Notes: a model not told the origin generated them from the sequence alone. Positions 25,143 through 33,978 are shown, numbered from the stretch's first letter. The stretch is DNA of 64,000 nucleotides from Tissierellia bacterium (GCA_012735215.1 JAAYHX010000016.1:62001-126000); one strand, 5' to 3'. Translations and numbers: made by a program.

Positions 25143-25424
25143 ATGATAGTAGTAGCCTGTGAAATACGGCTCATGATATACGGATCCAGTTCCCTAAAGG
25201 ATAAGAGGAAGATTGTAAAAAGCATTATTGGAAGGATTAAATCAAGATTCAATGTGTCCATTGCAGAGGTTGAACTTAATGACAGTTGGAACATGGCAAC
25301 AATAGGAGTTGCTTGTGTTACTAATGACAGCAATCATGGAAATGACATCATCCAAAATGTTATTAAGTTTATAGATGGAGACAGCAGGGTGGAGATAACA
25401 AATTACAATATCCAAATAATGTAG
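25143..25424 (+). CDS. DUF503 (YlxP-like) protein
   Basis: A 93-residue protein matching DUF503: the start MIVVACEIRLMIYGSSSLKDKRKIVKS and the KSRFNVSIAEVELNDSWN segment are typical. In B. subtilis YlxP is encoded with ribosome-assembly genes and has been linked to ribosome function, but the biochemical role is not firm. Here it is placed before nth, with only 8 bases between the genes, so they are likely co-transcribed. Confidence 0.87.
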   Translation: MIVVACEIRLMIYGSSSLKDKRKIVKSIIGRIKSRFNVSIAEVELNDSWNMATIGVACVTNDSNHGNDIIQNVIKFIDGDSRVEITNYNIQIM

Positions 25425-25432
25425 GTGATAAA

Positions 25433-26086
25433 ATGAAAAAAATGTTAGGGAAAGAAGAAGCTAGGGAAGTAATAAGAATACTCTTACAGCTTTATCCAGA
25501 TGCAAAAGCAGAGCTAAATTTTTCAAATCCCTTTGAACTATTAATAGCAACAATTTTATCTGCCCAAACAACTGATGTGCAAGTAAACAAAATTACTGAC
25601 AAACTTTTTCAAGATTATAAAACACCGGAGGACTTCATTAAACTAGCAGAAGAGGAACTTGCTAATAAGATAAAAACTTGTGGCTTCTATAGAAACAAGA
25701 GCAAAAATATATTAGCTACCTGTAGGATACTGGTGGACCAATACCAGGGTAGAATACCTGATACAATGGAAGAACTGATGGAGCTACCTGGAGTAGGAAG
25801 AAAAACTGCCAATGTTGTACTAAGCAATGCCTTTAATAAGCCAGCCATAGCTGTAGATACCCATGTGTTTCGGGTATCCAATAGGATTGGATTGGCAGAT
25901 AGTGATAATGTGTTGGATACAGAAAAGGACCTGATGAATATTATTGATAAAGACATGTGGTCTAAGGCACACCATTTACTCATATTTCATGGCCGCCGAA
26001 TTTGCAAGGCTAGGAAGCCCTTGTGTGACAAATGTCCCTTAACAGGCTACTGCTTTTACTATAATAATCATGTAAAGAATAAATAA
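25433..26086 (+). CDS. nth: Endonuclease III (DNA glycosylase/AP lyase)
   Basis: A 217-residue HhH-GPD glycosylase. The helix-hairpin-helix LMELPGVGRKTANVVLSNAF holds the catalytic lysine, VDTHVFRVSNR holds the catalytic aspartate, and the C-terminal C-X6-C-X2-C-X5-C motif (CKARKPLCDKCPLTGYC) binds a [4Fe-4S] cluster. It removes oxidised pyrimidines and nicks abasic sites. With the nearby Nfo gene degraded, its AP lyase activity may carry extra weight (inference). Confidence 0.95.
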   Translation: MKKMLGKEEAREVIRILLQLYPDAKAELNFSNPFELLIATILSAQTTDVQVNKITDKLFQDYKTPEDFIKLAEEELANKIKTCGFYRNKSKNILATCRILVDQYQGRIPDTMEELMELPGVGRKTANVVLSNAFNKPAIAVDTHVFRVSNRIGLADSDNVLDTEKDLMNIIDKDMWSKAHHLLIFHGRRICKARKPLCDKCPLTGYCFYYNNHVKNK

Positions 26087-26187
26087 CCATGATCTTAATT
26101 CCATAAAGCTGTGCTGTAATAGGAATTTTCTATGCTGAATAATATTGTAATAGTGAAGTATAGCATGGCTTTTATGGAGGGGAAAGG

Positions 26188-27522
26188 ATGAAAAAAATTG
26201 GTAGGCTATCAATGGCCATTATAGGTATTACAGCAATTTTGGCTATCTATCTTTACAGCCTACTGGACAGAGATTTAATATATAAGGGAGTTAAAATAGA
26301 TCAGTTTGATGTGTCAAATATGACAAGAGATGAAGCTTTAAATCTATTAAAGAACAAGAAGGAAAAGGATAAAAACAAGACCATTAAATTGACTTATAAT
26401 GATAGCCTGTTTAAATTTTCTTTATGCGATTTTGGTTTTGAATATGATTACCAAAAAACTGTTGACAAGGCCTATAGAATTGGAAGAGTCGGGAATATAT
26501 TTACTAGGATTATTGATATTGTAAGCACTAGTATTAAGGGTATAGATATCCAGTTGGAAACTAGCTATGACAGAGATAAGATAGAGCATATTGCGGAAGT
26601 TATATGTCAACAGATAAATGTAGAGCCAAGGGATGCAGAAATCAACTTGAAGGATGGAAGTATCCAAATTATCAATGAAGTTGTAGGCAAAAAGGTAAAA
26701 AGGCAAGAGCTTATTAAGGCTATAGAGGGAAACATGCTCAAACAGGACACTATCCAAATACCAGTTGAAAGCATTATTCCCAAAATTACAGGTGATCTGT
26801 TAAGCAGGATAAATGGGATTATTGGTAACTTTTCCACTTCCTTTAAGGGGAGCAGCCAAAATAGGATTGAAAACATAAAGCTCTCAGCTAATGCAATAAA
26901 AGGGACATTATTGCTGCCTGGGGAATCCATGTCCTTCAATGAAACTACAGGTCCCCGTAGGGAAGAATTTGGGTATAAGGAATCAAATGTCATAATTGAA
27001 GGAGAATATACTCCAGGTGTAGGGGGAGGCGTATGTCAGACTTCTACCACTCTATATAATGCTTTGCTGTTGGCTGATGTTACTATACTGGAAAGATATC
27101 CCCATTCAATCCCACCTGAATATATAGCCCTTGGCAAGGATGCTGCTGTAGCTTATGGTTATTTGGACTTGAAGTTTAGAAATGATTTTGATTACCCCAT
27201 ATACATAGATGCCAATATAGTTGGAGACAGGTTGTATTTTTGCATTTATGGGGATCTAAAGGAAAGAGATTTTGCAGTGAAAGTAGAATCAGAAATTGTA
27301 GAAGTTATAGAACCAAAGGAGGAAACCATCTTTGACGAAGGCTTGGAAGCAGGTAATAGGATCATAATTAGCAAAGGCAGAAGAGGCTATAAGGTAAACA
27401 CTTACAAATACATAATAAAAAATGGTCAATTCATCAGCAAAGAGCTGATATCTCAAGATTATTATAGGCCCCAAAATTATGTGTATAAGGTTGGAGGAGC
27501 ACAAGGGGAAAGCAAAAAATAA
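26188..27522 (+). CDS. VanW-family, peptidoglycan-binding-domain secreted protein
   Basis: A 444-residue protein with an N-terminal membrane anchor (about residues 8-24), a YoaR/putative peptidoglycan-binding domain (about 30-190), the VanW domain (about 225-355) and a G5-like beta-rich C-terminus. The VanW core is plain: FNETTGPRREEFGYKES and GVGGGVCQTSTTLYNALL. Such proteins are common in Clostridia and lie outside the membrane; VanW was named for occurrence in vancomycin clusters but its activity is unknown. No van genes occur here. Confidence 0.87.
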   Translation: MKKIGRLSMAIIGITAILAIYLYSLLDRDLIYKGVKIDQFDVSNMTRDEALNLLKNKKEKDKNKTIKLTYNDSLFKFSLCDFGFEYDYQKTVDKAYRIGRVGNIFTRIIDIVSTSIKGIDIQLETSYDRDKIEHIAEVICQQINVEPRDAEINLKDGSIQIINEVVGKKVKRQELIKAIEGNMLKQDTIQIPVESIIPKITGDLLSRINGIIGNFSTSFKGSSQNRIENIKLSANAIKGTLLLPGESMSFNETTGPRREEFGYKESNVIIEGEYTPGVGGGVCQTSTTLYNALLLADVTILERYPHSIPPEYIALGKDAAVAYGYLDLKFRNDFDYPIYIDANIVGDRLYFCIYGDLKERDFAVKVESEIVEVIEPKEETIFDEGLEAGNRIIISKGRRGYKVNTYKYIIKNGQFISKELISQDYYRPQNYVYKVGGAQGESKK

Positions 27523-27524
27523 TC

Positions 27525-28217
27525 ATGTATAAAGAGGTGAGCTATGTGGCAGTTTTGGACATTTTATATGACAAAAAAGTTAAATGCCCTGTGTGTGAAA
27601 AGGATTTTACAACAAAAAAAGTAAGACTTTCAAAACTCCGCTTAGTAAAGCAGGATGCAGATTTTATGCCATATTATGATGAAGAAAATCCAATAAAGTA
27701 TAGTATATTTGTTTGTCCTCACTGTGGTTATTCAGCTACAGAGGATAAATACGATTCTATAGCTAAGAGAAATAAGGATGTAGTACTTAATGAGATCAGC
27801 TTAAAGTGGAATAAAAGAGATTATGGTGATAAAAGAACCATAGAAGAGTCCATAGAATCTTATAAACTTGCCATATACATAGGGCAATTGCTTGAGTACA
27901 TCAATATTGAACTTGGTCAACTAACTTTAAATCTGGCATGGTTATACAGGCTAAAGGGTGATGAAGAGCAAGAGATGAGATTTTTGAGGCTGACCAGGAA
28001 ATTTTTTGAAGAAGGCTATTATAAAGAATCCTTATCAGGTACCAATATGGACGAGATGAAACTTGCCTACTTGATTGGAGAAATCCATAGGAGGCTAGGG
28101 GAAAAGGATAAGGCATTAAAGTGGCTTAATAGTGTTATCTCCAGCCATAGCTTAGGTTCAAATCTTAACATAAAGAATATGGCTGTAGAACAGTGGAGAT
28201 TAATTAAAGAGGAGTAG
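27525..28217 (+). CDS. DUF2225 family protein (zinc-ribbon plus TPR-like)
   Basis: A 230-residue protein with two Cys pairs, CPVCEKDF (about 21-28) and CPHCGYSA (about 63-70), that probably bind zinc, followed by helical TPR-like repeats (AWLYRLKGDEEQEMRFLRL and IGEIHRRLGEKDKALKWL). This matches DUF2225, common in Firmicutes with unknown function. It begins three bases after the VanW-family gene and ends five bases before ogt, so the three form an operon. Confidence 0.87.
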   Translation: MYKEVSYVAVLDILYDKKVKCPVCEKDFTTKKVRLSKLRLVKQDADFMPYYDEENPIKYSIFVCPHCGYSATEDKYDSIAKRNKDVVLNEISLKWNKRDYGDKRTIEESIESYKLAIYIGQLLEYINIELGQLTLNLAWLYRLKGDEEQEMRFLRLTRKFFEEGYYKESLSGTNMDEMKLAYLIGEIHRRLGEKDKALKWLNSVISSHSLGSNLNIKNMAVEQWRLIKEE

Positions 28218-28221
28218 TAAA

Positions 28222-28722
28222 ATGGATATAAGATATTATGAATTCAATACTAGTATTGGGAATATGATTATATGTTTTTCATCTAGAGGCATTGTTTGTT
28301 TAACAGTAGTTAATGGCAATGAGGATCAAATCATAAGAACAGTAATGGACAAGTTCGGACAAGCTGTTAGGGTAGAGCCAAAAGACTATGACTTTCATGA
28401 TCAAATAATAGAATATCTGGAAGGTAAAAGAAAAAGCTTTTCTTTATCCTTAGATTTACAGGGAACGGAATTTCAGAAGAAGGTATGGAATGCGCTTTTA
28501 GAAATTCCCTATGGTGAAACCAGAACCTATAAAGAAGTTGCCAACAGCATAAATGCACCAAAAGCCTATAGGGCAGTAGGCAATGCCTTAAATAAGAACC
28601 CAGTCTTGATACTGGTTCCATGCCATAGAGTAATAGGTTCCAATGGAAAACTTACTGGTTTTAGAGGAGGTCTAGACTTAAAAGCTAAGCTTTTGGAGCT
28701 AGAAAAGAACAATTCATATTAA
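28222..28722 (+). CDS. ogt: Methylated-DNA--protein-cysteine methyltransferase
   Basis: A 166-residue protein with the invariant PCHRV active site (Cys134) followed by GSNGKLTGFRGGLDLKAKLLE. The winged-helix part includes IPYGETRTYKEVA and the RAVGNALNKNP recognition segment. It irreversibly takes methyl or alkyl groups from O6-alkylguanine. It adds to the alkylation repair set in this window together with AlkD. Confidence 0.94.
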   Translation: MDIRYYEFNTSIGNMIICFSSRGIVCLTVVNGNEDQIIRTVMDKFGQAVRVEPKDYDFHDQIIEYLEGKRKSFSLSLDLQGTEFQKKVWNALLEIPYGETRTYKEVANSINAPKAYRAVGNALNKNPVLILVPCHRVIGSNGKLTGFRGGLDLKAKLLELEKNNSY

Positions 28723-28749
28723 CAGCAAATAGCTTGTATATTTTTTAAC

Positions 28750-28869
28750 ATCCTAGTGTAAAATAAAGGGGATCTGATACATGTTATTCAGTCTTTTTTA
28801 CGCTAGGATATTTATTTTTAATAAAATGCTAGGATTATATATATGTCAAATATTTAATTATCTAGCATT
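28750..28869 (+). ncRNA. Structured intergenic region upstream of the Cof-type phosphatase
   Basis: TCCTAGTGTAAAA (28751-28763) pairs with TTTTACGCTAGGA (28796-28808), 13 base pairs with one G-U. Inside its loop a smaller hairpin based on CTGA/TCAG is followed by six T (28794-28799), so the two folds are mutually exclusive and the inner one looks like a terminator. Downstream AAATGCTAG (about 28823-28831) pairs with CTAGCATTT (28862-28870). It could be a riboswitch-like leader, or simply the ogt operon terminator; no known riboswitch consensus is recognised. Confidence 0.4.
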
Positions 28870-28966
28870 TAAAATGTGCATGTAGTAAAATGTATGGGTA
28901 TTTTTTTATTGACTATTTAATTTTTTATGATATATTTATCTTGGCAAAATGATAGGAGGCAAACTA

Positions 28967-29791
28967 ATGAATTTCAAGTTAATAGCTATAGATATGGACG
29001 GTACCCTGTTAAACAGTCAAGATAAAATATCAGAAAGAAACAGGAAAGCCCTGTTAAAAGCTGTTAATAGGGGCATTCATGTAGTTCTATCAACTGGGAG
29101 AATCTACAAATCTGCTCTATACTACTATAAACACATAGGTTTAAAAAGCCCAATAATTGCTTGTAATGGTGCTATAATATCTTCTAGTGAAGGTGACATC
29201 ATCTCTGAAAATGTTCTAGACATAAAGTCCATTAAGGATATAATCCAGCTGGCAGAAGAAAGCCATATGTACTACCATTTTTACGATCTGGACAAGTTCT
29301 ATTATAAAACCACCAAGGAAGAGTTTTCTAATTACTATGGGTATTATGAAAAAAATTATATCAATCAAGATATTGAGCTTGTGCCCTTTAAGAATCCTAT
29401 GGAAGTATTAGATCTTAATAGTTCAAAATACCATAAGGTTGTATTTATTGATGATAATCTAGATAGACTCTTTGGCTTCAGAGAAAAATTAAAATCCATT
29501 AGAGGAATAGACACTTCCAAGTCCTGGCATAACAACTTAGAAGTTATGAATGAAAATGTATCAAAAGGCAATGCTATTAAATACTTGATGGATGTTTTAA
29601 ACATTGATAGTTCTAAAGTAATTGCTATAGGAGATAATGAAAACGATGTATCCATGTTTAAAGTAGCAGGCCTATCAGTAGCCATGAAAAATGGAGACCA
29701 AGTTGCAAAGAATCAAGCGGATGTAATTACAGATACAAATGATGAAGATGGAGTAGCTAAGGCGATAGAAAAGTATGTTTTTAGATATTAG
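28967..29791 (+). CDS. Cof-type HAD-IIB phosphatase
   Basis: A 274-residue HAD protein: motif I IDMDGTLLNSQDKIS, motif II LSTGR, motif III Lys in KGNAIKYLMD and motif IV IAIGDNENDVSMFKVAG, with the large C2B cap between. The Cof family hydrolyses sugar phosphates, FMN, pyridoxal phosphate and similar compounds. ATG 28967 is chosen because AGGAGG at 28954-28959 is 7 bases upstream; an ATG at 28949 precedes that site. It is followed 14 bases later by trmL. Confidence 0.87.
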   Translation: MNFKLIAIDMDGTLLNSQDKISERNRKALLKAVNRGIHVVLSTGRIYKSALYYYKHIGLKSPIIACNGAIISSSEGDIISENVLDIKSIKDIIQLAEESHMYYHFYDLDKFYYKTTKEEFSNYYGYYEKNYINQDIELVPFKNPMEVLDLNSSKYHKVVFIDDNLDRLFGFREKLKSIRGIDTSKSWHNNLEVMNENVSKGNAIKYLMDVLNIDSSKVIAIGDNENDVSMFKVAGLSVAMKNGDQVAKNQADVITDTNDEDGVAKAIEKYVFRY

Positions 29792-29805
29792 GAGGAGATG
29801 AAGGA

Positions 29806-30270
29806 ATGGCTATTAATATAGTACTTGTAGAACCTGAGATACCTCAAAATACAGGTAATATTGCCAGAACATGTGCTTTAACCAAATCGTCCCTTCACCT
29901 TGTGGGGCCTTTAGGATTTTCAATAGATGACAAGCACCTTAAAAGAGCTGGATTGGATTATTGGCATATGGTAGACATCCATTATTATGAAAGTTTTGAT
30001 GAGCTTTTAGACAAATATGGCAATAGGGACTTTTACTATGCTACAACTAAAGCAAAAAAATACTATACTCAAGTTAGTTATACTAATGATTGTTTCATTG
30101 TATTTGGTAAAGAAACAAAAGGGCTGCCAATGGAAATCTTAGAAAAGAATTGGGATAAAACAATAAAGATTCCTATGAGAAAAGACATTAATAGGTCATT
30201 GAACCTAGCGAATTCAGTCAATATAATACTATATGAGGCCTTAAGACAATTGGACTTTCCTTTTTTATAA
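29806..30270 (+). CDS. trmL: tRNA (cytidine/uridine-34-2'-O)-methyltransferase
   Basis: A 154-residue SPOUT methyltransferase. Motifs are VEPEIPQNTGNIARTC at the N-terminus, FGKETKGLP in the middle and the trefoil-knot IPMRKDINRSLNLANSVNIILYEALRQ at the C-terminus. TrmL methylates the wobble ribose of leucine tRNAs. The size agrees with the minimal TrmL family. Confidence 0.93.
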   Translation: MAINIVLVEPEIPQNTGNIARTCALTKSSLHLVGPLGFSIDDKHLKRAGLDYWHMVDIHYYESFDELLDKYGNRDFYYATTKAKKYYTQVSYTNDCFIVFGKETKGLPMEILEKNWDKTIKIPMRKDINRSLNLANSVNIILYEALRQLDFPFL

Positions 30271-30404
30271 CTATATGAAAGTTCTTGCTTAAAAGTTTAA
30301 TTGATAAGAGCTTTCAGTAATACTTTCAACAAAAGCATACTTATTCAACCTTTTCATAAACAGTATACTAAAAGACAAATTAAATAATAGTTAGGAGGGC
30401 TTAA

Positions 30405-32021
30405 ATGGACATTGCGTTACCTGTGTTAGGAGGCTTAGGTCTTTTCCTTTATGGTATGAACATAATGGGAACAGGACTTGAGAAGGCATCAGGAGAAAAG
30501 CTAAAACGATTAATCGAAATTTTAACCAGTAATAGGTTAATGGGAGTTCTTGTAGGTACTGTTGTTACACTGATTATGCAAAGTAGTAGTGCTACAACTA
30601 TTATGGTTGTAGGATTTGTAAATGCAGGCCTTATGAACCTTAGCCAAGCCATGGGAGTTATAATGGGGGCCAATATTGGTACTACAGTAACTGCTCAGTT
30701 AATAGCATTTGATCTAGCAGATATTGCACCTTTAGCAGTGGCTATAGGAGTGGGAATCTGGTTAATTACATCAAAAAAGAGGTTAAAAAGTTTAGCTGAA
30801 GTTTTGATTGGATTTGGAGTTTTATTCATTGGGATGGATATGATGAGCGGAGGATTAAAGCCATTAGCTAACAACCCTGTTTTTTCAAATATGATAGCTA
30901 GCTTAAATAATCCTTTGCTAGGCATATTAGTAGGATTTGGATTAACAACCCTTATACAAAGTAGTAGTGCTTCCATTGGACTTTTGCAAGCCTTAGCTTC
31001 ACTTGGACTTGTGGACATAAGGATAGCATTTCCAATACTTTTTGGAGATAATATAGGTACTACTACAACTGCTTTAATTTCCAGTGTAGGAGCAAACAAA
31101 ACTGCTAAAAGAGCAGCTATTATGCACTTCTTATTTAATCTAATTGGTACTATTTTATTCGTTACCTTATTGAGGATACCAATACAATCTATTGTATTGA
31201 AAATATCACCTTATGATATAAAAAGACAGATTGCTAATGCCCATACACTGTTCAATGTTATTAATACAATTATCCTGTTCCCATTTGCAAACCTTATAAT
31301 CAAGGCAGCTGAGAAAATGATCCCTGGAAAAGATGTAAGAGAAGAGGAAGAGGAGTTAATATATCTGGATACAAGAATTATGGAAACCCCATCTATAGCA
31401 TTAGGTCAAGTTGTTAAAGAAATCTTTAGAATGGCAAATCTAGTAGAGAATAACGTGAAAACAGCTTATCTAGCTTTTGCAAATAAAGACGAAAGATTAA
31501 TTCAGGAAGTTTTTGAGAAGGAGAAAACAATAAACAAGTTGGAAACTGCTATTATTCAGTATTTAGTAGATCTATCAAATAAGCCTTTAACTGAAAAACA
31601 ACACATTCAGGTAAATGCTCTAATCAACTCGATAAATGATATTGAAAGAGTTGGGGATCATGCTGATAATATTGGTGAACTGACTCAAGTAGCCATTGAA
31701 AACAATCTACCTTTTAGCGAGACTGCTATGAAAGAGTTGGAAAATATATTTAATAAAACATATGATGCCTTTAAATTAGCTTCAGAATCCTTACATGAAG
31801 TAAATTATGAAAAGGCAAAAGAGACCTTAAAGTTAGAAGAAGAAGTAGATAGATTAGAAGAGAAGTACAGGACTAATCATATAGATAGGTTGAACAGGAT
31901 GCAGTGTACTCCACATTCTGGTGTGATCTACTTGGATTTCTTGAGTAACTTAGAGAGGATATCCGACCACTCTTCTAATATTGCCTTATATGTTTTGGAT
32001 GACCTAAAGGAAAACAGATAA
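30405..32021 (+). CDS. Na/Pi cotransporter with C-terminal PhoU-like domain
   Basis: A 538-residue protein. The N-terminal membrane part carries two inverted repeats, each with the QSSSAT/QSSSAS signature of the NptA/PNaS family (about residues 52-60 and 186-192), and GANIGTT and GDNIGTT motifs. The C-terminal 190 residues form a PhoU-like helical bundle (INDIERVGDHADNI and LERISDHSSNI). It should import phosphate with sodium. Some homologues are linked to c-di-AMP or other signalling, not shown here. Confidence 0.9.
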   Translation: MDIALPVLGGLGLFLYGMNIMGTGLEKASGEKLKRLIEILTSNRLMGVLVGTVVTLIMQSSSATTIMVVGFVNAGLMNLSQAMGVIMGANIGTTVTAQLIAFDLADIAPLAVAIGVGIWLITSKKRLKSLAEVLIGFGVLFIGMDMMSGGLKPLANNPVFSNMIASLNNPLLGILVGFGLTTLIQSSSASIGLLQALASLGLVDIRIAFPILFGDNIGTTTTALISSVGANKTAKRAAIMHFLFNLIGTILFVTLLRIPIQSIVLKISPYDIKRQIANAHTLFNVINTIILFPFANLIIKAAEKMIPGKDVREEEEELIYLDTRIMETPSIALGQVVKEIFRMANLVENNVKTAYLAFANKDERLIQEVFEKEKTINKLETAIIQYLVDLSNKPLTEKQHIQVNALINSINDIERVGDHADNIGELTQVAIENNLPFSETAMKELENIFNKTYDAFKLASESLHEVNYEKAKETLKLEEEVDRLEEKYRTNHIDRLNRMQCTPHSGVIYLDFLSNLERISDHSSNIALYVLDDLKENR

Positions 32022-32032
32022 CAATGTTTTAG

Positions 32033-32071
32033 AAAAGGAAATTCACTTTTACAAAAGAATTTCCTTTTTTT
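32033..32071 (+). terminator. Rho-independent terminator after the Na/Pi gene
   Basis: AAAAGGAAATTC (32033-32044) pairs with GAATTTCCTTTT (32057-32068), followed by TTT. Confidence 0.85.
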
Positions 32072-32150
32072 ATACAAATTCTGTTTAATGTAAATATAAT
32101 GGGTATATATTGAATGTGAATTTTATTATATAAAAAATTTATAATACTTA

Positions 32151-32179
32151 TTGTCTTTATAAATATTTTGTATTATAAT
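32151..32179 (+). promoter_or_regulatory. Promoter of the glycine riboswitch-glycine reductase operon
   Basis: TTGTCT (32151-32156) and a perfect TATAAT (32174-32179) are exactly 17 bases apart. Transcription would begin near 32186, about 40 bases before the first aptamer. Confidence 0.7.
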
Positions 32180-32224
32180 ATCACTTGGAAAACATTGTTA
32201 CATGGATGACAAAAAAATAATATA

Positions 32225-32443
32225 GCCGTGTGATGAATGCGGGAGACACCAGTTTATACTGGGGCCGAAGGGGTAAGTCATAAACTAGCCATTTATGATG
32301 ATGTTCTCAGGCAAAAGGACCGTATTCTGACGGAACTCTGAAGAGCATATGCACCGAAGGAGCAATCTATGTCATATTACGACATAGAGAAACTCTCAGG
32401 TTAATAACAGAGTAAAAGGCCATCGGACCTTTTACTCTTTTTT
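32225..32443 (+). promoter_or_regulatory. Tandem glycine riboswitch with terminator expression platform
   Basis: Two aptamers of the gcvT-type glycine riboswitch. The first spans about 32229-32320 (CCGAAGGGGTAAG core and TTCTCAGGCAAAAGGAC closing strand), the second about 32325-32403 (GGAACTCTGAAGAGC, CACCGAAGGAGCAA, AACTCTCAGG). A leader segment GTGTGATGAATGCGG precedes aptamer 1, as in the known leader-linker kink-turn. ACTCTG (32335-32340) can pair with CAGAGT (32408-32413), which overlaps the 5' arm of the terminator. Glycine binding would therefore prevent termination, an ON switch suitable for a glycine-consuming operon. Confidence 0.93.
32409..32443 (+). terminator. Glycine-controlled terminator
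   Basis: AGAGTAAAAGG (32409-32419) pairs with CCTTTTACTCT (32428-32438), followed by five T. Its first arm competes with pairing to the second aptamer. Confidence 0.9.
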
Positions 32444-32645
32444 GTTCGTCAAAACGCTTCAATTTTCTAAATATTTGTTAAAGGCCCACTGCTTATTGGT
32501 ATTATATAATAATAATGCTAATACTTGGAAATATTAAAGTATATAATTGACGTATAATACAGATTTGCAGTTAAAATGTTATATTTAATTAATAATCACA
32601 AGCGTATCATATTTAATACATTAATTAAAATAAGGAGGAGAAAAA
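32444..32645 (+). other. Untranslated spacer between riboswitch terminator and trxB
   Basis: About 200 AT-rich bases without an ORF. A TTGACG at 32547 has only a poor -10 (GTTAAA or TTAAAA) at 17-18 bases, so a second promoter that would bypass the riboswitch is possible but weak. The AAGGAGGAG site for trxB is at the end. Confidence 0.4.
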
Positions 32646-33590
32646 ATGCCACAAATTTACGATGTAATTATCATAGGGGAAGGTCCTGCTGGACTATCTG
32701 CGGGCTTATATGCAGCTAGGTCTAGGTTAAAAACTTTAATATTGGAAAAGGAAAAAGCAGGAGGACAAATTGTTTCAACTGACGAAGTAGCAAATTATCC
32801 TGGATCAATAGAAAATGCTACAGGACCATCATTAGTAAAGAGAATGCTAGACCAAGCAAAAGAATTTGGAGCAGAGATAAAGCTTGATACCGTAAAGGAA
32901 GTAGAACTAGATGGCAAGATTAAGATTATTAGGGGAGAGAAAGAAGAATATCAAGCTAAAACTGTTATTGTTGCAACTGGAGCTAAGCCAAGAAAAATTG
33001 GTTGCCCAGGAGAAATAGAGTTAACAGGTAGAGGAGTTTCCTATTGTGCAACTTGTGACGCAGCCTTTTTTGAAGATTTAGAAGTGTTTGTAGTTGGTGG
33101 AGGAGACTCAGCTGTAGAAGAAGCTTTATACTTAACTAAGTTTGCAAGAAAAGTTACTATCATTCACAGAAGGGATGAGTTAAGAGCAGCAAAATCCATC
33201 CAAGAAAAGGCCTTTGAAAATGAAAAGGTTCACTTCATGTGGGATTCTGTAGTTACAGAGATAAAAGGCGATGGAATAGTAGAATCCATGGTAGTTAAAA
33301 ATGTTAAAACTGGAGAAGAGACTGAAATATTTGCTGATGAAGAGGATGGAACTTTTGGAATATTTGTATTTGTAGGCCTAGTACCAACAACTGAGCTCTT
33401 TGAAGGCAAACTAGAAATGGAAAATGGTTATATTATAACTGATGAAGACATGAAAACAAACATACCAGGAGTATTTGCAGCGGGAGATTGTAGGAAAAAA
33501 TCCCTAAGGCAAGTAGTAACTGCTGCTGCGGACGGGGCAATTGCAGCTGTGCAAGCTGAAAAATATATAAATGAAGAATTTAATGATTAA
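32646..33590 (+). CDS. trxB: Thioredoxin reductase of the glycine reductase operon
   Basis: A 314-residue flavoprotein disulfide reductase. The FAD motif is IIIGEGPAGLSAGLYAAR, the redox pair is Cys134-Ala-Thr-Cys137 (SYCATCDAAFF), the NAD(P)H motif is VVGGGDSAVEEALYL and the C-terminal FAD motif is GVFAAGDCR. It passes electrons from NAD(P)H to the thioredoxin encoded next, which in turn reduces the selenoprotein PA of glycine reductase. The binding-site residues after the second glycine motif are IIHRRDELRA, the pattern usual for NADPH use. Confidence 0.93.
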   Translation: MPQIYDVIIIGEGPAGLSAGLYAARSRLKTLILEKEKAGGQIVSTDEVANYPGSIENATGPSLVKRMLDQAKEFGAEIKLDTVKEVELDGKIKIIRGEKEEYQAKTVIVATGAKPRKIGCPGEIELTGRGVSYCATCDAAFFEDLEVFVVGGGDSAVEEALYLTKFARKVTIIHRRDELRAAKSIQEKAFENEKVHFMWDSVVTEIKGDGIVESMVVKNVKTGEETEIFADEEDGTFGIFVFVGLVPTTELFEGKLEMENGYIITDEDMKTNIPGVFAAGDCRKKSLRQVVTAAADGAIAAVQAEKYINEEFND

Positions 33591-33614
33591 TATTATTAAA
33601 AGGAGGAAATCATA

Positions 33615-33932
33615 ATGATTGAGTTAAACAAAGAGAACTTTGAAGCAGAAGTACTGCAAGCAGAAGGACCAGTACTAGTTGATTACTGGGGACCAACTTG
33701 TGAACCATGTAAAGCATTGATGCCACATATTCATGCATTAGAAGAAAAGTATGGCGATAAGGTTAAATTCTGTTCCTTAGACATAACAAAGGCTAGGAGA
33801 CTAGCTATAAAGCAAAAAGTTATGGGATTGCCAGCAATAATCATATACAAAGATGGCCAAGAAGTAGAAAGAGTTGCAGAATCAGAAGCCACTGCTACAT
33901 CAGTAGAAGAAATGATTAATAGAAATATTTAG
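33615..33932 (+). CDS. trxA: Thioredoxin with atypical CEPC active site
   Basis: A 105-residue thioredoxin-fold protein. The active site is YWGPTCEPCKAL with Cys29 and Cys32, instead of the usual WCGPC. Thioredoxins in glycine reductase operons of amino-acid fermenters are known to deviate at this site. The conserved cis-proline follows in VMGLPAIIIYKDG. It is the electron donor to GrdA, using reducing power from TrxB 24 bases upstream. Confidence 0.93.
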   Translation: MIELNKENFEAEVLQAEGPVLVDYWGPTCEPCKALMPHIHALEEKYGDKVKFCSLDITKARRLAIKQKVMGLPAIIIYKDGQEVERVAESEATATSVEEMINRNI

Positions 33933-33944
33933 TTAAAATTAATT

Positions 33945-33978
33945 CCAGTGCAACCTGGAATTACCCAGGTTGTCTGGA
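33945..33978 (+). terminator. Hairpin between trxA and grdE (processing or weak terminator)
   Basis: CAACCTGG (33951-33958) pairs with CCAGGTTG (33965-33972), extended by flanking CCAG/CTGG. No U tract follows, so it more likely acts on mRNA processing or stability than as a full stop. Confidence 0.5.

Noticed and set aside
32547-32580. Second promoter between riboswitch and trxB
   Set aside because: TTGACG is good but no acceptable -10 lies at 16-18 bases; kept only as a weak possibility.
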